Positions 26,861-36,580 of a stretch of DNA of 64,000 nt are shown piece after piece. The stretch lies in the NCBI GenBank assembly GCA_024234855.1, contig JACKNN010000001.1, positions 496,001 through 560,000 on the forward strand. Direction: 5' to 3'. Made by a program: the position numbers and the translations under genes. Position 1 is the first letter of the stretch. The number at the start of each line of letters is the position of its first letter. Source of the stretch: Pseudomonadales bacterium (GTDB taxonomy: Bacteria; Pseudomonadota; Gammaproteobacteria; Pseudomonadales; Halieaceae). The notes under the pieces are model-generated. The model was not told where the DNA came from. It made no database searches and saw nothing but the letters and a program-made list of their open reading frames with translations.

Positions 26861-28924
26861 CTAAACCTCGGCGAAACGAATGGCCTGGCCGGTCCAGCGG
26901 TTGATCAGCGGCTCTACCAGCTCGGGGAAATCCCGTCCCATTTCAACCGCCAGCTGTTGTACCCGCTCCAGCAGGTGATTGTGCTCGGGCAGCCTGGCGA
27001 CGCGGAATTCCAGCAACCCCGTCTGCCGGGTACCGAGGACTTCACCCGGTCCGCGCAGCTCGAGATCGCGCTCCGCGATGTAAAACCCGTCCGAGCTCTC
27101 GCGCAGCGCCTGCAGGCGCTGCCTGCTGTTGGCACCCAGTGGTGTCTGGTACAGCAGCACGCAATGGCTGGCCGCGCTGCCTCGACCCACCCGGCCGCGC
27201 AACTGGTGCAGCTGCGCCAGGCCCAGCCGTTCGGGGTTTTCAATGATCATCAGGCTGGCGTTGGGCACATCCACCCCCACTTCGATAACGGTGGTGGCGA
27301 CCAGCAGGGCAATGGCGCCGGCCTTGAACGCGCTCATAACCGCATCCTTGTCGGCCGGTTTCATGCGGCCGTGAATCAGGCCGATCGCCAAGTCGGGCAG
27401 GGCCAGCTGCAGTTCCGCCGCGGTGGCCTCCGCCGCCTGGGCCTGCAGGGCGTCGCTCTCCTCGATCAGGGTGCACACCCAGTAGGCCTGGCGCCCCTCG
27501 CTGCAGGCGGCCGCCACCCGTGCCACCACCTGGTCCCGGCGGTTGTTGTCGATGAGGACGGTGCTGACGGCCTGGCGCCCGGGCGGTAACTCGTCGATTA
27601 TCGAGCAGTCCAGGTCGGCATAGGCCACCATGGAGAGCGTGCGCGGAATGGGCGTGGCGGTCATCACCAGCTGGTGCGGTTTACCCTGGCCCGGGCCTGA
27701 CTTGGCGGTGAGCGCCAGGCGTTGGTGCACGCCAAAGCGGTGTTGTTCGTCGACGATCACCAGGCCCAGGCGGTGAAACGCTACATCCTGCTGGAACAGG
27801 GCGTGGGTGCCGATCACCAGCCCGGCCTCGCCGCTGGCGATACGTTGCAGCGCTGCCTCCCGCTTCTTCCCCTTGGTGCGGCCGCTCAGCCACTCCATGC
27901 TGATCGACAGCGGCTGGAACCAGTTGCTGAAACTGCCCCAGTGCTGTTCCGCCAGTATTTCTGTGGGCGCCATCACGGCGACCTGGTAGCCGTTGGCGAT
28001 CGCCTGCAGTGCTGCCCCGGCGGCGACCAGGGTCTTGCCCGAGCCCACATCACCCTGCACCAGCCGCAGCATGGGAACGGGCTGGGCCAGGTCGGCGGCG
28101 ATCTCTGCCAGTACCCGCTGCTGGGCGCCGGTCGCTGCGAAGGGCAGGCTGTCCAGGAAGTCCGCCATCAGCGCTGCCCTGGGCGCGAGCGCCGGGGCGC
28201 CCTCCGCCCGCTGCTGCTGGCGCAGGCGCTGCAGCGACAGGTTGTGGGCCACCAGCTCCTCCAGCGCCAGGCGCTGCTGGGCCGGGTGCCGGCCTTCCCG
28301 CAACTGGGCCTGGGGAGCGTCCGGCGGCGGCGCGTGCAGGTAGTCGAGGGCGCGGGCCAGGTCGTATGGGCTGCACCCCGGCGGCAGCAGGTCGCGGGGC
28401 GGGTCGCGCCGCAGCCGCGCCAGGGCCTGGCCGCACAGGTTGCGCCACTGGTTCTGGCCGATGCCCTCGGTGGTGGGGTAGATGGGCGTGAGCGCCTGCT
28501 CCACCGATGGCTCGCCCTCATCCAGTGGCCGGTATTCGGGGTGGAACATCTCCAGTCCGCTGCTGCCGCGCCGCACCTGCCCGAAGCAGCGCAGGCGGGT
28601 GCCGGTCTGGAGGTTGTTTTTCTGGGCGGCGGAAAAATGGAAGAAGCGCAGGGTCAGGGTGCCGGTGCCATCCTGGATGCGGGCCACCAGGCTGCGGCGC
28701 CGGCCGAATACCACGTCGGCGGCGCGCACCTCGCCCTCTATCACCAGGTCCGCGCCCTCCCGGGCGGCCGCTATCGGGGTGATGCGGGTGCGGTCCTGGT
28801 AGCGCAGGGGCAGGTGGAACAACAGATCGTCTACCCGGTGCACGCCATAATCGGCCAACCTGGCGGCGAGCTTGGGACCGACCCCCCGCAGCTCACGCAC
28901 CGGGATAGCGGCAATCCCGGTCAC
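26861..28924 (-). CDS. recG: ATP-dependent DNA helicase RecG
   Basis: Branch-migration helicase that remodels stalled forks and Holliday junctions. The 687 residues compare with 693 in E. coli. The N-terminal wedge/OB domain (VRELRGVGPKLAARLADYGV, IEGEVRAADVVFGRRRSLVARI) precedes the helicase core with GDVGSGKT, DEQHRFGVHQR and the TRG-type end of the core (QLHQLRGRVGRG). The start is a GTG at 28924. The gene is convergent with DUF1415 and divergent from the epimerase gene. Confidence 0.97.
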   Translation of the reverse strand: MTGIAAIPVRELRGVGPKLAARLADYGVHRVDDLLFHLPLRYQDRTRITPIAAAREGADLVIEGEVRAADVVFGRRRSLVARIQDGTGTLTLRFFHFSAAQKNNLQTGTRLRCFGQVRRGSSGLEMFHPEYRPLDEGEPSVEQALTPIYPTTEGIGQNQWRNLCGQALARLRRDPPRDLLPPGCSPYDLARALDYLHAPPPDAPQAQLREGRHPAQQRLALEELVAHNLSLQRLRQQQRAEGAPALAPRAALMADFLDSLPFAATGAQQRVLAEIAADLAQPVPMLRLVQGDVGSGKTLVAAGAALQAIANGYQVAVMAPTEILAEQHWGSFSNWFQPLSISMEWLSGRTKGKKREAALQRIASGEAGLVIGTHALFQQDVAFHRLGLVIVDEQHRFGVHQRLALTAKSGPGQGKPHQLVMTATPIPRTLSMVAYADLDCSIIDELPPGRQAVSTVLIDNNRRDQVVARVAAACSEGRQAYWVCTLIEESDALQAQAAEATAAELQLALPDLAIGLIHGRMKPADKDAVMSAFKAGAIALLVATTVIEVGVDVPNASLMIIENPERLGLAQLHQLRGRVGRGSAASHCVLLYQTPLGANSRQRLQALRESSDGFYIAERDLELRGPGEVLGTRQTGLLEFRVARLPEHNHLLERVQQLAVEMGRDFPELVEPLINRWTGQAIRFAEV

Positions 28925-29076
28925 CGGAACGGCCGCGGTTTCGGCGTCGAACCGGCGAAGGTACTGCTGTCATGTCCGGATAACTGTGCAGCAACGCTGC
29001 GGGGCAAATTTGTCGGGGTCATTGTGAGAGGTCTGGGGCCGGGCTGCGTATAGTGTAACCAGTGAGAGAAAATATA

Positions 29077-29985
29077 ATGAAGAGCAATTCCATTCTATTT
29101 GTCGGCTGCGGTGACCTGGGATGTCGCAGTGGCGAGTTGTTGCTGGACGACGGTTGGCAGGTGGCGGGTCTGCGGCGCGATATCGCCCGGCTGCCCGAGG
29201 GTGTAGTCGGTATCGCGGGGGATTATACCCGGGCCGGCGAGCTGGATATTCTGGCCGCGCTGCAACCGGATTTCGTGGTAGCAACTTTCAACCCCAGCGA
29301 TCGCTCGGTAGAGGGTTATAAAAAGGGCTTCACCCGGGGTGCGACAAACCTGCTCGCCGGCCTGGGCAACCACCGGCCCCGGGCAATCCTCACGGTGTCC
29401 AGCACCCGGGTCTATGCCGAGCGCGGCGGTGGCTGGGTGGACGAGGCCAGCGCGCTGGCCGGGGACGATCCGCGGGCGCTGGCGATGATCGCGGCCGAGC
29501 GTCTCCTGCTGGAATCCGGGCATCGCTGCAGTGTGATTCGATTCGCCGGCATTTATGGCTACCCGGGTGGGCGCCTGCTGGAGCGCATCCGGCGCGGTGA
29601 ACTGAGCCCGCAGGAGCCGCCGCGTTACAGTAACCGCATACACCGGGACGACTGTGCCGGCCTCCTCTGCCACCTGCTTGCGCAGGTCGCGGCGGGGGTG
29701 AGCCTGGCCCCGGTTTACAACGGGGTGGACGATTGTCCCGCAGCGCAGTCCGAGGTGGACTCCTGGCTGGCCGCGGCGATGGGGCTGCCGTTCAGGGCGC
29801 CCCTCACGGCCGGAATGCCGGCAGGCACTTTTCAGGAGGCCACGAGTGCCGGGCACAAGCGCTGTAGTAATCGCTTACTTCACAAGTCGGGCTACCGGCT
29901 CAGGTACCCGAATTATCGAGTCGGCTACGGCGCAGTGTTGGCCGCCGCCGGCGCAGCGACCGCCGCCGGGAGCGGCCCGGGTTGA
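29077..29985 (+). CDS. NAD(P)-dependent epimerase/dehydratase-like protein (YeeZ type)
   Basis: A 302-residue extended SDR-fold protein. The N-terminal ILFVGCGDLGCRSGELLL is the dinucleotide-binding loop, followed by LTVSSTRVYAE and IRFAGIYGYPGGRLLERI. This pattern is found in YeeZ-like proteins, whose substrate is not established. The ATG at 29077 has a GAGAG site; a GTG at 29062 in frame is also possible. The last 15 or so residues are Ala/Gly-rich and carry no motif. Confidence 0.8.
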   Translation: MKSNSILFVGCGDLGCRSGELLLDDGWQVAGLRRDIARLPEGVVGIAGDYTRAGELDILAALQPDFVVATFNPSDRSVEGYKKGFTRGATNLLAGLGNHRPRAILTVSSTRVYAERGGGWVDEASALAGDDPRALAMIAAERLLLESGHRCSVIRFAGIYGYPGGRLLERIRRGELSPQEPPRYSNRIHRDDCAGLLCHLLAQVAAGVSLAPVYNGVDDCPAAQSEVDSWLAAAMGLPFRAPLTAGMPAGTFQEATSAGHKRCSNRLLHKSGYRLRYPNYRVGYGAVLAAAGAATAAGSGPG

Positions 29986-30022
29986 GCCGCTCCAGCCAGC
30001 CGCGGCGGTTGTTGGCAGGGCG

Positions 30023-30406
30023 CTAGATGACGAGGATCGCCTCGACCTCGATATCCACTCCCCTGGGCAGGGCGGCAACCTGTACGCAGGCCCGGGCGGG
30101 GTAAGGCTCGCTGAGGAAGCTCGCCATCACCTCGTTGACCGCGGCGAAATGGTCGAGGTTGGTCAGGGAGATATTGATCTTCACCGCGTGGTTCAGGCTG
30201 CCACCGGCGGCCTCGGCCACCGCCGCCAGGTTGTTGAAAACCTGCGTCGCCTGGGCGCTGATATCCCCTTTCACCAGCTCCATGGAGCCGGGAACCAGCG
30301 GGATCTGTCCCGACAACCAGACGGTATTGCCCACCTTGATGGCCTGGGAATAGGGGCCTATGGCCGCGGGTGCATCGGGCGTGGAAATGACGGCGCGATT
30401 GCTCAC
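30023..30406 (-). CDS. ridA: 2-iminobutanoate/2-iminopropanoate deaminase RidA
   Basis: Removes reactive enamine/imine intermediates produced by PLP enzymes such as threonine dehydratase. The 127-residue protein has IGPYSQAIKVGNTVWLSGQIPL and, near the end, the active-site arginine in YPARACVQVAALPRG, followed by the glutamate in VDIEVEAI. The start is a GTG at 30406 behind AGGAG. It follows spoT by 37 bp, in the order found in Pseudomonas. Confidence 0.95.
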   Translation of the reverse strand: MSNRAVISTPDAPAAIGPYSQAIKVGNTVWLSGQIPLVPGSMELVKGDISAQATQVFNNLAAVAEAAGGSLNHAVKINISLTNLDHFAAVNEVMASFLSEPYPARACVQVAALPRGVDIEVEAILVI

Positions 30407-30443
30407 TGTTGTTCTCCTGCAGATGGTGGATACGAGCGGTCTG

Positions 30444-32558
30444 TCAATTTTTAGTCCGCGTGACCTTGCGCACCGAGCCGATGGCGCGCAGGCGCTTCAT
30501 GATATGGGCGAGGTGGACGCGGTTGTGAACCAGCATTTCCAGGTCGACATAGGTGAACTGGTAATCCTTGTCGTCGGTAGAGATCTTTTCGATGTTGACC
30601 CCCATGCTGTTGATACGGGTGGCGATCACGGCAATCATGCCGCGGCGATTTTCGACCTCGATGCGCAGTTCAACCGAATACTCGCCCTCGACCAGTTCGT
30701 CCCAGCGCAGGGCGACCAGGCGCTCGCTTTTCTCGCGCATATCCGCCAGGTTCTTGCAGCGCTCCCGGTGGACTACCACACCCTTTTCGGCACTGAGGTA
30801 ACCCTCTATCGGGTCCCCCGGGATGGGGTGGCAGCAGCGGGCATAGTTCACCATGAAGCCCTCGGTGCCGCGAATGGCGACCGGCGACACATCATTCGTC
30901 GCCCGGGTCGGGTCGGCGCCCAGCCCACCCAGCAGTTGCTGCGCGGTGATGGCCGGCAGGCGGTTACCGCGGGCGATCTGTTCCAGCAGGTCGTCCAGTA
31001 GCTCGTAATGGTGGCGCTGCAGGTACTCCGCCAGCTGGTTGTCAGCCAGCTGCTCCAGGCTGGTGTCGAATGCCGCCAGGGCCCTGTCCAGCAGCCGCCT
31101 GCCCAGCGTGACGGAATCCTCCCGGGTCTGGTTCTTGAGGAAATGGCGAATATTGGTGCGGGCCTTGGCTGACACGGCGTAATTGAACCAGGACGGATTG
31201 GGACTGGCACCCGGGGCGGTCAGGATCTCTACCGTCTCACCGCTCTGCAGCGGCTCTGACAGGGGAGCGAGACGGCGATTGATCCGGCAGGCAACGCAGC
31301 TGTTGCCGACATCCGTATGCACGGCGTAGGCGAAATCCACGGCGGTGGCGCCGCGGGGTAGCTCGAGAATCCTGCCCTTGGGGGTAAACACGTAGATTTC
31401 GTCGGGAAACAGGTCAATCTTGACGTTCTCGATGAATTCCAGCGAGTTGCCCGCGCGTTGCTGCATTTCCAGCAGACCCTGCACCCATTCCCGGGCGCGG
31501 GTATGGCTGCCATTGGTGGACTGGCCATCGGTCTTGTACAGCCAGTGGGCGGCGATGCCGTTGTTGGCCATCGCCTCCATTTCCCGGGTGCGGATCTGGA
31601 TTTCGATGGGCACCCCGTGCATACCCATCAGTACGGTGTGCAGGGACTGGTAACCGTTGGCCTTGGGAATTGCGATGTAATCCTTGAATTCCCCCGGCAC
31701 CGGCTTGTACAGGCTGTGGATGCAGCCCAGTACCCGGTAGCAGGTATCCACCGAGTCGACGATGATGCGGAAGGCATAGATATCCATGATCTCGGAAAAC
31801 GACTTCCGCTTGGACTTCATCTTCTTGTAAATGCTGTAAAGGTGTTTCTCCCGCCCCAGTACCTCCACCTCGTGGCCCTCCTGGGCCAGGGTGGTTTCGA
31901 TCTGGTGGCGGATCTTGTCCACCAGCTCCTTGCGGTGGCCCCGGGCACTGCGCAGGGCGGCGTCGATCCGCCGCGCTCGCATCGGGTAGAGCGCATTGAA
32001 GCCGAGATCCTCGAATTCGATGCGAACGGTGTTCATACCGAGCCGCTGGGCAATCGGTGCATAGATATCGAGCGTTTCCCTGGCTATGCGACGGGCCTTG
32101 CCGGCCTGCAGCACCCCGAGGGTGCGCATGTTGTGCAGGCGGTCCGCCAGTTTCACCAGTATCACCCTGATGTCCCGGGCCATCGCCAGCGCCATCTTCT
32201 GGAAGTTCTCCGCCTGCTTTTCTTCCAGGGTTTCGAATTCCATCTGGGTCAGTTTACTGACGCCGTCGACCAGTTCCGCCACGGTGGGGCCAAACTGCTT
32301 GCCGATCGCCGACTTGGGGATGCCCGTATCTTCTATGACATCGTGCAGCATGGCCGCCATCAGGCTCTGGTGGTCCATGTGCATATCGGCGAGGATGCCG
32401 GCCACTGCCAGCGGATGGGTTACGTACTCTTCACCACTGCGGCGAAGCTGGCCGAAATGGGCCTGCTCCGCGAAGTAGTAGGCGCGCTTTACGTGGTTGG
32501 TTTGCTCGGGGTTGAGATAACTGCGCAGGGTGGAGTCGAGGGCATCAATGGTCTGCAT
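30444..32558 (-). CDS. spoT: Bifunctional (p)ppGpp synthase/hydrolase SpoT
   Basis: Controls the stringent response. The 704-residue protein has the HD hydrolase domain with H72-D73 in LHDVIEDTG, the synthetase domain (YAFRIIVDSVDTCYRVLG, PGEFKDYIAIPKANGYQSLHT), a TGS domain after residue 385 (DEIYVFTPKGRILELPRGATAVDFAYAVHTDVG) and a C-terminal ACT domain (SVELRIEVENRRGMIAVIATRI). An intact HD motif indicates active hydrolysis. It lies in an rpoZ-spoT-ridA transcript. Confidence 0.96.
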   Translation of the reverse strand: MQTIDALDSTLRSYLNPEQTNHVKRAYYFAEQAHFGQLRRSGEEYVTHPLAVAGILADMHMDHQSLMAAMLHDVIEDTGIPKSAIGKQFGPTVAELVDGVSKLTQMEFETLEEKQAENFQKMALAMARDIRVILVKLADRLHNMRTLGVLQAGKARRIARETLDIYAPIAQRLGMNTVRIEFEDLGFNALYPMRARRIDAALRSARGHRKELVDKIRHQIETTLAQEGHEVEVLGREKHLYSIYKKMKSKRKSFSEIMDIYAFRIIVDSVDTCYRVLGCIHSLYKPVPGEFKDYIAIPKANGYQSLHTVLMGMHGVPIEIQIRTREMEAMANNGIAAHWLYKTDGQSTNGSHTRAREWVQGLLEMQQRAGNSLEFIENVKIDLFPDEIYVFTPKGRILELPRGATAVDFAYAVHTDVGNSCVACRINRRLAPLSEPLQSGETVEILTAPGASPNPSWFNYAVSAKARTNIRHFLKNQTREDSVTLGRRLLDRALAAFDTSLEQLADNQLAEYLQRHHYELLDDLLEQIARGNRLPAITAQQLLGGLGADPTRATNDVSPVAIRGTEGFMVNYARCCHPIPGDPIEGYLSAEKGVVVHRERCKNLADMREKSERLVALRWDELVEGEYSVELRIEVENRRGMIAVIATRINSMGVNIEKISTDDKDYQFTYVDLEMLVHNRVHLAHIMKRLRAIGSVRKVTRTKN

Positions 32559-32598
32559 GACTGATCAGTGGTCCTGGCCACGGATGCCCGTGGGTGAA

Positions 32599-32859
32599 TT
32601 ACAGGGCCTCGTTGTCCTCCATGATATCGGCGAGTTCCTGCTCGGCATCCAGTTCGTCCTCGCGCAGCAGGATGTCCGGGGTGATGTGGCCCTCGGCGAT
32701 TTCGCGCAGGGCGATCACGGTGGGCTTATCGGATTCCTCCTGCACCATGGGATTCTTGCCGCCGGTAGCCATTTGCCTTGCGCGCTTGCTGGCCACCATC
32801 ACCAGTTCGAATCGGTTTGCGACATTTTCCAGACAATCTTCAACGGTTACACGTGCCAT
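32599..32859 (-). CDS. rpoZ: RNA polymerase omega subunit
   Basis: The 86-residue omega subunit, which supports beta-prime folding and forms part of ppGpp site 1. The opening MARVTVEDCLENVANRFELVMVA and the block ARQMATGG followed by NPMVQEESDKPTVIALREIAEG are typical. It is followed by spoT after 40 bp, so the ppGpp enzyme and the ppGpp-binding subunit are cotranscribed. Confidence 0.97.
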   Translation of the reverse strand: MARVTVEDCLENVANRFELVMVASKRARQMATGGKNPMVQEESDKPTVIALREIAEGHITPDILLREDELDAEQELADIMEDNEAL

Positions 32860-33002
32860 TACTTGATACTTCCCATAGTGAGTGTGCCAGCCAGCGGCAG
32901 GAGCTGCCGGGGCGACGGGTTATTAAAGCCGGTAGCGGTGCCGTTCCCGCACACGGGCATCACCCGTTGCCGGAGGGCTTGGCAATACCGACTGAACCGC
33001 AA

Positions 33003-33008
33003 ATTATA
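33003..33008 (-). promoter_or_regulatory. Candidate -10 element for rpoZ-spoT
   Basis: A perfect TATAAT on the minus strand lies in the 255-bp gap between gmk and rpoZ (32860-33114), giving a leader of about 135 nt. No good -35 is found at 16-18 bp (the best is TGGACG at 19 bp), so the site is tentative. The rest of the gap holds no gene. Confidence 0.4.
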
Positions 33009-33114
33009 CCCCCTACACCCGGGGTGGCGTCCAGCGTGAATAATGCCCGCAGCCCGCCGGAAACGGGTCTTGCGCCGGACAGTCCATCGGTTGAGGGCAA
33101 TCAATCCGGTAGTA

Positions 33115-33732
33115 TCAGCTCAACAGGTCCTGCAGCAGCTGCGCCAGCTCCGTTTGCTGGCGCGATATACGCAGGCGCTGGCAGGTGAATATCGCCTGCA
33201 ACTCGGCCAGGGCCACGTCGAAGTCCTGGTTGACCACCAGGTAGTCCCCTTCCACGTAGTGAGACATTTCCTCAACCGCCTCGGCCATGCGGGCGTCGAT
33301 GATGGCGTTGTCGTCCTGGCCGCGAGCGGTGAGCCGCTGCAGCAACGTCGCCCTGGAAGGGGGCAGGATAAAGATCGCCCGGGTCCCGGGGATCAGCTTT
33401 TTCACCTGCTGTGCGCCCTGCCAGTCGATCTCGAGAATGACATCGAGGCCAGCGGCCAGTTGTTGTTCAACCCAGGTCTGGGACGTGCCGTAGAGATTGC
33501 CAAATACCTGGGCGTGCTCCAGGAATTCCGCCCGCTTCAGCATGTCGCGGAACACCTGTTCGCCCACGAAGTGGTAGTTGACCCCGTCCTGCTCGCCCGG
33601 CCGCATGGGCCGGGTGGTATGGGATACGGAAACCCGCAGCCGGGAATCGCGCTGGATCAGGGCGTTGACCAGGCTGGTTTTGCCTGCACCGGAGGGGGCT
33701 GAAACGGTGAAGAGTGTGCCTTTGCTGCTCAT
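33115..33732 (-). CDS. gmk: Guanylate kinase
   Basis: Phosphorylates GMP to GDP. The 205-residue protein has the P-loop VSAPSGAGKTSL, the GMP-binding region VSHTTRPMRPGE with the following Tyr-His, and the IFILPPS strand. It follows yicC after 21 bp. The start codon is preceded by AGGACCCCC. Its position beside rpoZ and spoT is conserved in many gammaproteobacteria. Confidence 0.97.
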   Translation of the reverse strand: MSSKGTLFTVSAPSGAGKTSLVNALIQRDSRLRVSVSHTTRPMRPGEQDGVNYHFVGEQVFRDMLKRAEFLEHAQVFGNLYGTSQTWVEQQLAAGLDVILEIDWQGAQQVKKLIPGTRAIFILPPSRATLLQRLTARGQDDNAIIDARMAEAVEEMSHYVEGDYLVVNQDFDVALAELQAIFTCQRLRISRQQTELAQLLQDLLS

Positions 33733-33753
33733 GGGGGTCCTGTGCCGGGCCTG

Positions 33754-34620
33754 TTATTCGATATTCTGGATCTGCTCGCGCATTTGCTCAATCAGAACCT
33801 TGAGATCCACCGCATTGCGGGTGGTGCTGCTGGCGATGGACTTGGACGAAAGGGTGTTGGCCTCGCGGTTCAGTTCCTGCATGAGAAAGTCCAGGCGGCG
33901 GCCGCAGGGGCCACCTTTTTCCAGCGTGTGCCGCACCTCGCCGATATGGGCCTGGAGGCGGTCGAGCTCCTCGTCAATGTCCGCTTTCTGGGCCAGGTGT
34001 ACCAGCTCCTGCTCCAGCCGGTTGCTGTCGACTTCTATGTTCAGTTCGCCGATGCGGGTGAGTATGCGGTCGCGTTGCTGCTGCATCAACGCGGGCAGCA
34101 GTTCCCGGGTTGCCACCACCGCCACCTCAACTTGCAGCAGCCTGTCCAGGACCAGGCCTGCCAGTTTTTCACCCTCGCGCTGGCGGTTCGCCAGCAAGTT
34201 GTCGACAGTCTTGCGAAACAGGGCCTCGGCGCACTTCTGTAAGTCCTCTTCGGCGTGTTCGCTCGCATCGCAGATGCCGGGAAATTGCAGGATTTCGAGC
34301 GCGCTGGGGGGCCGTACCCCGGGCAGCCGCTCGCCGATGAGGCTGGTCGCGGCCAGCAAGCGGTCGAGTTGTTCGGTATTCACCCGCAGTTCGCCGCCGT
34401 GGGTGGGGTGGCCCTGCAGGCGAATCAGGCAGTCGAGTTTACCCCTGGCCATGGCGGCCCCGGCGAGCTCCCGCAGGCGATGTTCCAGCGGTCGCAGGGC
34501 CTCGGGCGACTTGAATGTGCAATCCAGGTAACGATGGTTTACCGAGCGCAACTCAACTGTCAGGACGCCCTGGTCGGTAGCCATGCTTTCGCGGGCGAAG
34601 GCGGTCATGCTGTGAATCAT
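33754..34620 (-). CDS. yicC: YicC family endoribonuclease-like protein
   Basis: A 288-residue member of the YicC family. The N-terminal MIHSMTAFARES and VELRSVNHRYLD and the C-terminal GRRLDFLMQELNREANTLSSK are the two conserved blocks. In E. coli YicC is linked to endoribonuclease activity and small-RNA turnover. It is the first gene of a yicC-gmk pair and diverges from rph, as in many relatives. Confidence 0.95.
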   Translation of the reverse strand: MIHSMTAFARESMATDQGVLTVELRSVNHRYLDCTFKSPEALRPLEHRLRELAGAAMARGKLDCLIRLQGHPTHGGELRVNTEQLDRLLAATSLIGERLPGVRPPSALEILQFPGICDASEHAEEDLQKCAEALFRKTVDNLLANRQREGEKLAGLVLDRLLQVEVAVVATRELLPALMQQQRDRILTRIGELNIEVDSNRLEQELVHLAQKADIDEELDRLQAHIGEVRHTLEKGGPCGRRLDFLMQELNREANTLSSKSIASSTTRNAVDLKVLIEQMREQIQNIE

Positions 34621-34798
34621 GCGGGTATCCGGGGTGAAACCGTGAGGGCGTTGAGTGTAGCAGCTTGTCCCAGGAGCTTACAGGGTCGGGCCCGCAACCC
34701 AGTGTCGCGCCGACCAGGGTTGGCAAATCGCCAAATTCGCGCCCGCCGGTGGACCGCCTCGCGTATACTCGCGGCTGAACCCAAACCGGAGCCAGTTC

Positions 34799-35524
34799 AT
34801 GCAAAGACCCAGTGGCCGAGCGCCTTCCCAATTGCGGGACATCACCATCACCCGCAACTTTACCCGTCACGCCGAGGGCTCCGTACTGGTGGGCTTCGGC
34901 GATACCAGGGTGATATGCACCGCCTCGGTAGAGCAGGGCGTGCCGCGTTTTTTGCGGGGCAAGGGGCGTGGCTGGGTGACAGCGGAGTACGGCATGTTGC
35001 CCCGCTCCACCGGGACCCGTATGGCCCGGGAGGCGGCCCAGGGTAAGCAGGGCGGTCGCACGGTGGAGATCCAGCGGTTGATCGGCCGCTCCCTGCGCAG
35101 CGCGGTCGATCTTTCAAGGCTGGGAGAGTACACCATCAATATAGATTGCGATGTCATCCAGGCCGACGGCGGGACCCGAACCGCCGCGATTACCGGGGCC
35201 TGCGTCGCGCTGGTCGACGCCATCAACCACCTGCAGCGGCAGAAGCTGATCACCCAGGACCCGCTGATCCAGATGGTGGCGTCCGTGTCGGTTGGCGTGT
35301 TCCAGGGTGTGCCGGTGCTGGACCTGGATTACCCCGAGGACTCGGCGGCGGACACGGATATGAACGTGGTCATGGGTGAGTCCGGCGGGTTCATCGAGGT
35401 GCAGGGCACCGCCGAGGGCGCGCCGTTCGCCAGGCAGCAACTCGACGGCATGCTGGACCTGGCGGCGCAGGGCATCACCGAGTTGATTGCCAGGCAGAAA
35501 GCCGCACTGGCCGGCCACGCCTGA
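34799..35524 (+). CDS. rph: Ribonuclease PH
   Basis: Phosphate-dependent 3'-5' exoribonuclease that trims tRNA ends. The 241-residue protein begins RPSGRAPSQLRDITITRNF. It keeps the phosphate-binding basic patch GTRMAREA and the C-terminal MNVVMGESGGFIEVQGTAEG. A TATACT at 34764-34769 may be its -10, without a clear -35. It is convergent with the crc gene 35 bp downstream. Confidence 0.97.
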   Translation: MQRPSGRAPSQLRDITITRNFTRHAEGSVLVGFGDTRVICTASVEQGVPRFLRGKGRGWVTAEYGMLPRSTGTRMAREAAQGKQGGRTVEIQRLIGRSLRSAVDLSRLGEYTINIDCDVIQADGGTRTAAITGACVALVDAINHLQRQKLITQDPLIQMVASVSVGVFQGVPVLDLDYPEDSAADTDMNVVMGESGGFIEVQGTAEGAPFARQQLDGMLDLAAQGITELIARQKAALAGHA

Positions 35525-35559
35525 GCGGTGTGCGGCATCGGTCGCTGCCGCCGCGGGAG

Positions 35560-36324
35560 CTACAGCTCGATATCGTAGTCCATTATGACCGGCGCGTGCG
35601 TCGAGAACTCCTTGCCGGTGTAGATAGCGCCGTAGTCGACCGTGTACTGCAGGCCTTTGGAGATGATGTGGAAATCCGAGCGCCAGCCGTTGTCGTCCCG
35701 GTCACCCTCGGGCCACCAGCTGAATTCATCCTGGTCGGAGTTGATTTCCCGAAAGGCGTCGATGTAGCCTGACTCGAGCAGTTCGTTCATCCACTGGCGC
35801 TCCTCGGTAAGAAAACCCGGGGAGTTGCTGTTGCGGTCAGTGTCCTGGACGTCAGCGGCCGTATGGGCCAGGTGCCAGTTGCCGCAGATGATGAACTCCC
35901 GGCGCTTATTGCGCACCTTTTGCAGATGGCCACCCAGTTGCTGGTAGAAAGCCAGTTTGTGAGCCAGCTGATCGGCATTGCCGGGCTCGGCGAATGGCGC
36001 GAGCAGGCAGCCAACACTCAGGTTTTCATAATCGGCCTGGATGTAACGCCCCTCCATATCGAAATCGGCGAATCCCAGTCCTGTCATGATGGCCTTTGGC
36101 AGTTTGCGGCAGTAAATGGCCACACCGTTGGCCTTGCCATCGATATCATCGAGGAAATAGGCGTTGTAGTCCGGCGGGAAGAACGTGTTGTCCTGTAAAT
36201 CGTATTCCGAGCAGCGCAGGTCCTGTATGCAGATAAAGTCGGCGTCCTGCTCGGTCATCCAGTCGTAAAATCCTTTTTCCGCGGCATTTTTTATACCGTC
36301 CGCACTGAAGCTGATGATTCTCAT
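35560..36324 (-). CDS. crc: Crc-like ExoIII-fold protein with degraded active site
   Basis: A 254-residue protein of the exonuclease III/AP endonuclease fold, beginning MRIISFSADGIKNA. Against ExoIII the catalytic residues are altered: N7 is S7, the metal-binding E34 is D35 (IQDLR), the GDMNI loop is GNWHL (149-151), and SDHAP is STHAP (241-245), although H243 and D217 remain. Pseudomonas Crc, the Hfq partner in carbon catabolite repression, shows the same kind of losses and also lies between rph and pyrE. A regulatory, non-nuclease role is therefore likely. The ATG at 36324 follows AGGAGT. Confidence 0.85.
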   Translation of the reverse strand: MRIISFSADGIKNAAEKGFYDWMTEQDADFICIQDLRCSEYDLQDNTFFPPDYNAYFLDDIDGKANGVAIYCRKLPKAIMTGLGFADFDMEGRYIQADYENLSVGCLLAPFAEPGNADQLAHKLAFYQQLGGHLQKVRNKRREFIICGNWHLAHTAADVQDTDRNSNSPGFLTEERQWMNELLESGYIDAFREINSDQDEFSWWPEGDRDDNGWRSDFHIISKGLQYTVDYGAIYTGKEFSTHAPVIMDYDIEL

Positions 36325-36580
36325 TCGTGACTCCTGGCGATGAGAGCGTGTATCATGGCACAGCCCGTGCCGACAGATATCTATTCCTGTCGTGCGCGGG
36401 GCCCAGGTACAAAATCCAATATAGAAAACCTCGTGCCATGCCGCTAATGCTAGTATGGCCTGCCACCGGAGGCGCTGTTCCGGGCAGGGCTGTTTCTCGA
36501 GCGGACATCTGCAAGTGTGCGGGCATTTTATATGTTGATTTTGCACAATACAAAGCCTGATACAAGGATCGGCCATCGAC

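Noticed and set aside
27722..29053. 443-codon plus-strand frame opposite recG
   Set aside because: Antisense shadow rich in Gln, Gly and Ala without motifs; recG fills the region.
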